Positions 20,001 through 26,962 of a DNA stretch of 26,962 nucleotides are shown here, in pieces. Origin of the DNA: Lingula anatina. Lineage: Eukaryota; Brachiopoda; Lingulata; Lingulida; Lingulidae. Location: the NCBI RefSeq assembly GCF_001039355.2, contig NW_019773752.1, positions 26,179-53,140 of the forward strand, written 5' to 3'. Within the stretch, counting starts at the first letter, position 1. Each line of letters opens with the position of its first letter. A model generated the notes under the pieces. That model was not told the origin of the DNA. It saw only the letters and a program-made list of their open reading frames with translations, and did no database searches. The translations under genes were made by a program, and so were the position numbers.

Positions 20001-21800
20001 ATAAACAGTTTTTAATTTTCCGACTGACCGTAAAATCACATGTACAGTCCGCCATATTTGATCCGTGGATCTGTAGACCCTTGGATCTTCTGTTTTGAAT
20101 GACGCCATAGTCTGTTTCAATTCCCCATTAATTTGTTCTATATGCTGCCCCCGATACTTGGGTTATTAGCATGAGTTTCCATATTTTTTAAATACAAATA
20201 AATTTTTAAAGAAAAAAAAAACAATAATTACAGCGCATATACATGTAGCTTGTTTAGTGCTTCCTGACAGCGTCAATTGAAAAATCTCACATTTCATTGA
20301 ATACAAATGTGATAATTCATAGCTTAATTAAACACTGAAATTTATTTCTCAATAATTTAACGAATTGAATGGTGCCTGAAGAAAGACTATGGTGCATCAT
20401 TTGTATTCAGTTAAACAATTAAACTTTGAAGTCATGTCGATACCCCTCGCACCGTTACTTCCTTACACCGATACCCCCCCCCCCCGATCGTTGCTTTCCC
20501 GCACCTTTTCTCCCCGCATCAGTACTCTCCCTATGCAATTTTCATATTTCCGACATTGTTACTCATCGATAGTCTATTTAAAAAAGGAGGGAATAATTCG
20601 ATGATTTTTTCAAATGAAAAATGCATCGGGTGTTGTTGTTTCATGTTGAAAAATTTACAAATGACCGCTGGAAACCCCCCAGATGACGTTGTGATTATGC
20701 TTTTTAAATCACCTCCACTTTGTATTTGAATAAACAGTATTTTTTTTAAATTTTGAATGACAATAGAATTTAGTTGCTATGCTTATTAACCATAGTTGAA
20801 TTTAAAAAAAATAAAATTCATCTACCGGTCCTGTTTATATATAGTCGCCGCTCAAAGGGATAACAACTAGAAATCACTCTGTGAACTACTTCATGTATTT
20901 GTATTCGATCATGCCCGGATGTAGGATTTTGTCAATAAACTTCTGTCTGTCATTTTTATCGTTAACCCTAAGTTATCTAACTGCGCAGAAAAATTGACTA
21001 CGAATGTCTAGAATGTCTAGAAATCATTTATTTATTATAAGGCCCAAGAAAGTGACTTTGGCCTTTAAGATTTTACTCTCCACTAGGCCTACCCAAGAAG
21101 TCTATACAACGTCTTGGCTTACCGCAGGTGCAGACCATGTGACCTAGCCATTTTCTTCTAAATCTTTAATGTCAGTGGATTTCTGTTTAGGGTGTGCCTA
21201 CCAAGACGCCTACCGCCTTCAGCTTAAGAGTAACTTCGTAAAAATCATTCTCGGCAAAAACTTTCTGTACTCAACTTATTGACAGGTTGATTAATACTTA
21301 CTATTCGAATCCTGTGAAGACTAGCTCTCTGCGAGTAGATGCCTGTTTGCAGTTTCTCCTTCCTAATGGAGGTGTTGTTTTAGTCCTATTGTCAGACTCT
21401 GTTACCCGACGCTGATCTGAGAATAAAAAATCGATAAAACGTTTCTGCTCAGCGCCATGTTAAAAAAATCGATAAAACGTTTCTGCTCAGGCGCACCCCA
21501 TTATTTTCGTTGGTGTTTGATCAAGAAAGTAACGAGGAAGTAAAAAAGTTGGGGATTTTTCTACAAATGGAAAAAATTGAACTGGGTATTGGTGTATTAT
21601 GTGGAGAAGCGTACAATTGACTTCAGCTAAACACTGGATGATGTTGCTGTTAAATCGCCTATGCTTTGAATTTAACGTACCCTTTTGAATAAACAGTTTT
21701 TTTCAATTTCCGACTGACCGTAAAATCTCATGTACAGTCCGCCATGTTTGATCCATGAATCTATAGACCCTTGGATCTTCTGTTTTGAATGACGCCATAG

Positions 21801-21963
21801 AGAGCATTCACATCGAGGAGAGCCGAGGTCCAGCAAGGCCGAAACCTAAATATGGCGGACGTACATGAAAGGAAGAGCGCGTAATCCTTAAATGGTCTCT
21901 CAATGAATTTCAATGAATGTTTTTGCTAGACCTCGGCCCTTCCCGATGTGAATGCTTTCAAAG
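21801..21963. mobile_element. MITE-like insertion in unit B
   Basis: Unit A reads CCATAG-TCTG without interruption where unit B has 163 extra bases. The insert has 13-bp perfect inverted ends, AGCATTCACATCG at 21803-21815 and its complement at 21944-21956, and further inner pairing (CCGAGGTC with GACCTCGG). The empty site in unit A proves insertion after duplication, or loss from A. No clear target duplication remains. Confidence 0.75.
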
Positions 21964-22448
21964 TCTGTTGGAATTCCCCGTTAATTTGTTCTATATGCTG
22001 CCGCCGAAACTTGGGTTATTTACATGAGTCTCTGGATATTTTAAATGCAAATAAAATTTTTAAAGAAAAAAATAATAATTACAGCGCATTTAGCTTTTTT
22101 AGTGCTTTCTAGAAACGCCCAAGGACAGCATCAGTTGAAAAATCTCACATTTCCAAGACAAAGGCAATAATCCATAGCTTAATTAAACACTATTTCAATA
22201 ATTTAACGAAATTCAAGCGGTGCCTGAAGCAAAGACTATGGTGCACTAATTGTATTCGGATAAAGCAATTTAACCATGTGGTCATGTACCACCCCACACC
22301 AATACTCCACCGGATCGCTGCTTCCCCGCATCTTTACCCCCAACATCGTTACTTTCCCTATGGAAATTTCATATTTCTGACATTGTCACTCATCGATGAT
22401 ATATTAAAGATAGGAAGGAATAATTGGAAGATTTTTTTCAAGTCGAAA

Positions 22449-22598
22449 ATGCATTGGGCGTTGGTGTGTCATGTGGAAAAATTTACAAATGACCGCTGGA
22501 AAACCCCAGATGACGTTGTGTTTATGCTTTTGAATCACCTTCACTTTGAATTTGAATATACAGTATTTTTTAAAATTCAGACTGACTATGGAATTTAG
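22449..22598 (+). CDS. Candidate 49-residue peptide, module B2 (speculative)
   Basis: The frame reads MHWALVCHVEKFTND... to a TAG stop and is the best preserved of the four modules. It lies inside a longer open frame (from 22278) whose N-terminal part has no counterpart in A1. The sister copy A2 has a one-base insertion in a C run and a later stop. No signal peptide or known domain is seen. It could be a relic of an old gene or transposon ORF caught in the tandem repeat. Confidence 0.2.
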   Translation: MHWALVCHVEKFTNDRWKTPDDVVFMLLNHLHFEFEYTVFFKIQTDYGI

Positions 22599-22920
22599 TT
22601 GCTATTTATGCTCATTAACCATATTTGAATTAAAAAAAATACATCTACCGACCCTGTTTATATACAGTTGCCGCGCAAAGGGATAACAACTGGAAATCAC
22701 TCTGTGAACTACTTCATGTGTTTGTATTCGATCATGCCCGGCTGTAGGGCGTTGTCAATAAACTTCTGTCTGACTGACTTTTTATCGTAAACGCTAAGTT
22801 ATCAAAATGCGCAAAAATGATTACGGATGCCTAGAAATAAACATTTATTTATTCAAAGGCCCCAAAAAGTGACGTTGTACTTGAAGAATTTACCTGTTAC
22901 CTGCCGCTGACCTGAGAATA

Positions 22921-23212
22921 CACGCCGAAAAAAAAAGACTCAAAACATGTCTTTTCAGCCATGCCTTTATTGATCACGCACTTCAATACAGTGGAATGTA
23001 ATGACTCGTAGTCTTTATGTTACTGTTGAAACTGAAGTGAAAATAAAGAACTGCATTTTTAATAATGAAAGAATAAGTAACAAGAGACTTAAAGACTGAA
23101 ATACATGTATAATAAATGAATACACAAAATAAATAAAAATAGAGAGAGAGCTAGCGGCGTTCACGTTAACAAAAACAATGTAAAATAACACTATTAACAC
23201 ATGAACCTTCTC

Positions 23213-23269
<57 letters not shown>

Positions 23270-23800
23270 GAATTTTAATGACGCATTCATACAATCCGTA
23301 ATAATGAGGCAAGTTATTAATCGACTAAGAAGTAGTGTGGAAATGTTTAATGTAGGGTTTGAACAGCTTAAATGACTGCGAGGTAGAGCAATACCTTTAA
23401 ATCCGTAACAGATGTAAAACTGGAGCAACAGCATGGGAGAGAGATTGTAGGAAATATGTCCAAAGGGAAAAAAATGACAACCACGCAACTGAGCTCATTT
23501 TGGATTTTGGTACAATTTAGCCTAATGCCTGTGTTTTAAGTTTTGGTTTATGATATGACAGTTAATTTTCTTATTAAATTGTTTGGGTCATATATATATG
23601 CTTTGTTTATAATATTTGATTTACTTTCTACATGCTTGTAGAGAAAGATTTCGTGGCAGTCAGCAACATAAAACCTTTTGTTTCATTTTATTTTGGTAAT
23701 AAATTTTTTGACTTACCTCAAAGTATCAGTAATCAAAAGTGTGTTTTTTTTTTTTTTTTTTTTTATTAATTAAATTTTTTATGGTACATTAAACATTCAG
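22921..23800. other. Non-coding stretch with (TA)n and poly-T tracts
   Basis: It holds (TA)n at 23216-23266 and a T22 tract at 23743-23764. The last part is intron before the RBR exon, ending in the acceptor ACATTCAG at 23800. The open frame on the minus strand (23015-23488) runs through the (TA)n tract and is not a gene. Confidence 0.6.
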
Positions 23801-25049
23801 GTTGATAAGANGGGGGAAAAGCCATCAGCCAAATTGACAAAGCAGTCATCTAAACGTCATCCCTGTGTCTCCATCCCCGTCATAATTGACACGACCAACG
23901 ACGCCATTGCTCCTGAAGTTCTACAATCCACATACGGCGACTACTATAAAGAAGGCAATTGTATTCCAAGGACATTCACCATTGACATTTCCAAGTTTGT
24001 GTTGGAACAGGTCAGGAAGGACACCATTTTACGCAGTCATGGGTCTCATTTGGACCTCCACAGTTATCTAGTAGTTCAGGTTTTACCTGAGGGGGGAGCA
24101 GGGACACAGGCAACTGTGAAGTAAGTAAACATATTAAGATAAATGAACGTGGATTTTATTTAAATTTCTATTCTTTTTATTTATTTATTTATTTATAATT
24201 ATTTATTTATTTATTTATTTATTATTATTATTATTATTGGCTATTTTCAAATTAAAAGCAGGGGAGATTTTGATATTGATGTTTTCACATTTTGAAATTT
24301 ATTAGATAAATTTTTTAAGTTGATTTTTTATAAATGTTTACCAAATCCAGTTAACTTGTTCATGTTCATGAGATTTTTTTTCAAGGGTAAGCTTGAAAGG
24401 CAACTTCAAGATGGAGACGGTGAGGATTGAAACCCTGAATGACATGGGTGTCTATGCCTCAGTGGATGCCCTGGTGTCAGCAACTGCTGTTTATATCTGC
24501 ATGCTGCCTTTTGAATGGTAAGGGTGGTACAGATATTCTCAATCAGAAATAGAGTGTCTGTTACTCTTAAATGTCGGTTGTCCTGTTGTAGACTTGTTGG
24601 TCAATGAAGCTTGTAAACTTTTAAAATCTCACTCCAAAGTTATTTTTTCTGCAAATTACATAGTTTTTGATGTATAAAAGTGCTGATGGGTGTTTGCTCT
24701 TAAAGGTATCTTTTAATTTATTGAAATGGAACACAAAAACATTGAGAATCTCATAATATTGGATACTGTTTAATTTTCAGTTTTTACACAACCTCTGCTC
24801 CACCGATGACAGTGAGTAAGGCATCTCTCACGTTTGACACTCTGAGTTCAGCTTGCAAATGGGAAACTGCTTCAGGGCTTCCAGCAGAATTATATAGCGC
24901 TCTGATTGGAGATTCTGAGGGTAACACACAGGTATGCCTCTGTTTATAAATTTATTATTGGGATATAGGTGGCCGAGTTATGTATAAAAATATATTTGGA
25001 TAACCTGAGATATTATTAAAGATGTATCTGGGTATTCAGAGGTATTAAC

Positions 25050-25089
<40 letters not shown>

Positions 25090-26773
25090 TCTGATTGTTT
25101 AGAATGCTTCTTTTTAACAATATGTTGATAGAAGAAATTACATGATGATGATATTAATAATTTTTATACTGAAACACTATTAAAAAAAAAAAAAAACAAG
25201 TAAACATCAAAGATATGCATATTCATATATTTGCACTGAATTTAATTAAATTCAGATTTAAATTGATATCATTAACCACCAAACAGAATATACAGCATGT
25301 TTCTATTCCATAGATGGATGAAACCTGTGAGGAAGACACCTGTGTTGTCTACAGGCAAAGTGAAGAGTACTGTAATATCTGCTTTGAGTGGACATCCCAG
25401 GGCTATGCCATGGGCTTGGCCATCAGCCCCTGTTATCATTGGTTCTGTCGTAACTGTTGGCAACAGCACATTGAGAGCAGGGTGCAACAGGGAGACATGA
25501 TCCTGTATTGTCCAGTAAGTGGATTTGTGTGTAACCATTTGTATGACTTTTGATAATAATGTGGGTATTTATATTTATAAAACTATCAAAAATAATGTCA
25601 AACTTAAGTGTCTTAAAAGTCCCCAAACATGGGTATATGTTACCCTTTATATCTTCTTTTGTCATCCTTCTTATACCCATTAGGGTGTCGAGGGGAGAAG
25701 GAGTTTTCTATCTCTGGCAAGCTGGAATGTATACGTATAACTTGTGTTAATAACACATTATGAAAATAACACCCAAGTATTTACATTTCAGGGGTTTTAT
25801 CATTTTAAGGTCTGAATTATCAGGGCTTGACACTAACTTTTTTTGATACTGGCTCGAGATATCAGTAAATATTGCAAGAATGATTTGACACATGACATTT
25901 TACTTGCACTTTGGGCCAGTGACCCCAGCGATTCAATGGCCCTTGGTTGGTTTTCAGTGGCCCAGGGCCAGTGGGCTGCCCTTAATGTCAAGCCCTGATT
26001 ATATGCACCTTTACTCTTCAGGAATACCAGTGCTCCTCCAGGCTTGACACGGCGACACTGGTATCTTTGGTGGACGTCAGGACAGTCAGACGTCACCTGA
26101 TGCAGAAACATGAGCTGGCTCTGAGCATGGAGGAGAACCTCAAGTGGTGCCCTAACCACAAGTGCGGCAGGATGATCATGGCTAAAGGTGACTTAGGCAG
26201 CATCTAGAACCATGGGCTAATTTATCTGTGGATCAAATATGGCCGACCCACTTGAATGCTTGTTACATAATCAACGTGGGGAATCTATTTGGTGTCTATT
26301 AGTGGATTAGATGCCAAGCTTTTTGGTGTGTCACCATATTTGAGCCGTGGACTACTTAATCCACTGTTCTGAATGGGGCTTTATACTATAGGGACTTAAA
26401 AGACTTGAGAAATTTCTGATTTTAAAATTGTTGAAGCAATTAAGATTTCAATTTGATTAATTGACTGTATTGATAAAGGTAATGATGATAAAGAGTTATT
26501 TAGATTTAATTTAATTTACAAAAAGAAGGTGCTAAAATGTGAATAGTGAAAACTGTAGCAAATAATTACCACCAGTAATACAGTATAATAAGAGGTCAAA
26601 AAGCATGTAAAGGTGTGGTAAAATTCAGTTGTTTTCTGTTACCAGGTCACGCAGCCGAGGAATCGGTGTCTGTGTCCTGTAAGTGTGGCACTGCTGTCTG
26701 TTTCAAGTGTTTGAAAGCGCCTCATTGGCCAGCTAGGTGTGACCTAGCAGACGATTACCAACGCAAGCTGTCA
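23801..26773 (+). CDS. RBR-type E3 ubiquitin ligase, internal exons (RING1 and IBR)
   Basis: RBR ligases take ubiquitin from an E2 held by RING1 onto a cysteine of RING2 and then to the substrate. The exons are 23801-24120, 24386-24517, 24781-24931, 25314-25514, 26022-26187 and 26646-26773, canonical and in phase (366 codons). Residues 1-201 form an unrecognised N-terminal region. RING1 is C221-x2-C224...C241-x-H243-x2-C246-x2-C249...C267-x4-C272. The IBR is C311-x4-C316...C335-x-C337-x4-C342-x2-C345-x4-H350-x4-C355, complete. RING2 with the catalytic cysteine lies beyond the window, so activity cannot be judged. The start codon is also missing: exon 1 here begins in phase 0 at an acceptor. 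One codon contains the N at 23811 (ANG). The layout is ariadne-like, but the N-terminal region does not match ARIH1/2, ANKIB1, RNF14 or CUL9 as I know them. The last donor has a rival 7 nt downstream. Confidence 0.9.
23811..23811. other. Undetermined base in RBR exon
   Basis: The N falls in a G-rich run inside the first RBR exon and keeps the frame (ANG gives Lys, Arg, Thr or Met). It may be an ambiguous base or a join marker. Confidence 0.5.
24178..24238. repeat. (TTTA)n and (TTA)n microsatellites
   Basis: These lie in the first RBR intron of the window (24121-24385), where nothing else is seen. Confidence 0.75.
25049..25089. repeat. (AAT)n microsatellite
   Basis: About 13 AAT units lie in the RBR intron 24932-25313, which also has an A tract near 25182-25197. 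Confidence 0.8.
25821..25997. mobile_element. hAT-like MITE with CAGGGCTTGACA ends
   Basis: The ends CAGGGCTTGACACTAA (25821) and its near-perfect complement (to 25997) bound 177 bp without coding capacity. CAGGG termini are typical of hAT elements. The directly repeated flank ATTAT (25816-25820 and 25998-26002) is shorter than the usual 8-bp hAT duplication. The right end lies 24 bp before the acceptor of the RBR exon at 26022. Confidence 0.75.
26228..26352. mobile_element. Short inverted-repeat element
   Basis: The arms at 26228-26247 and 26330-26352 are imperfect reverse complements sharing TCAAATATGG. The right arm and the 40 bases after it resemble segments in both units of the tandem duplication (20049-20110 and 21739-21800). 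It lies in the RBR intron 26188-26645, where nothing else is seen. Confidence 0.5.
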
Positions 26774-26962
26774 GTAAGAAGTAAGTTTGATGAAATAGGT
26801 TTTTCATTGTTTCTTATGTACTGATAAAAAGTTAATTGTACCTCGAAGTTCAAAAACATGTTGTCCCTTTTAAAACAATTTCTTTTTTGTTATTAAGTAA
26901 TTCCATAAACTAAAAAAATATTTTCTGGCATGTTTTTCTTTAAATTGTTTTGGATGCTGAAG

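Larger units (their letters stand above)
19321..22920. repeat. 1.7-kb tandem duplication (two full units and a truncated third)
   Basis: Unit A (19321-21017) and unit B (21018-22829) align along their whole length, starting CTAGAAATCAT...TTTATTTATT and ending with GTCAATAAACTTCTGTCTG plus a short tail. Unit C (22830-22920) repeats the first about 60 bases, then jumps to the CCTGACGCTGACCTGAGAAT block, so it is internally deleted. B is longer because of an insert at 21801-21963. Other differences are indels in homopolymers and many point changes. Each unit also holds two diverged copies of an internal coding-like module. A poly-T tract of 22 T precedes the first module of unit A (19843-19864). 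Confidence 0.9.

Noticed and set aside
23015-23488. 157-codon minus-strand open frame
   Set aside because: It passes through a long (TA)n tract and is otherwise hydrophobic low-complexity; chance in AT-rich DNA.
11018-23800. DMTF1 C-terminal exons
   Set aside because: I looked for an acidic, Gln/Ser/Thr-rich exon in phase 0 with good borders and found none; they are probably outside the window or lost at a join.

Overview
The window is eukaryotic nuclear DNA. It is AT-rich, with many short exons that have GT...AG borders, abundant microsatellites, MITE-like inverted-repeat elements and an animal-type non-LTR retrotransposon. The gene content (a DMTF1-type Myb factor, a GTP-type succinyl-CoA ligase beta chain and an RBR ubiquitin ligase) and the repeat style fit a lophotrochozoan invertebrate, probably a mollusc. 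The species cannot be fixed from sequence alone.

Layout. 1-2684: the first five coding exons of SUCLG2 on the minus strand; the gene continues beyond position 1. 2685-3700: a head-to-head intergenic region that probably holds both promoters. 3701-11017: fifteen coding exons of DMTF1 on the plus strand, 632 codons in continuous phase, without the C-terminal end. DMTF1 intron 13 opens with a minisatellite whose 74-bp unit copies the exon end together with its 5' splice site, giving nine strong donors in a row. 11212-11485: a dispersed repeat ending at an undetermined base (11486). 11487-about 13930: a 5'-truncated LINE with an intact reverse transcriptase ORF. 14447-17808: a CpG-rich, mostly unique stretch in which I propose an unrecognised gene with a duplicated 51-nt exon. 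This is interleaved with repeats (15653-17520). 18503-18576: two identical CArG boxes 42 bp apart beside a CRE half-site. 19321-22920: a 1.7-kb tandem duplication with a third, truncated copy; each full unit holds two copies of a module that could encode a conserved peptide of about 45 residues. 23801-26773: six exons of an RBR-type E3 ubiquitin ligase (RING1 and IBR complete, the catalytic RING2 beyond the window).

The three recognised genes have unrelated jobs: the mitochondrial citric-acid cycle, transcription in the nucleus, and ubiquitin transfer. Only SUCLG2 and DMTF1 are placed so that they could share control DNA. The 12.3 kb between the two undetermined bases (11486 and 23811) is repeat-rich. 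DMTF1 loses its 3' end at its left edge and the RBR gene loses its 5' end at its right edge, so an assembly join is possible. The most unusual observations are the splice-donor minisatellite in DMTF1, the duplicated symmetrical exon, and the paired-module tandem repeat.
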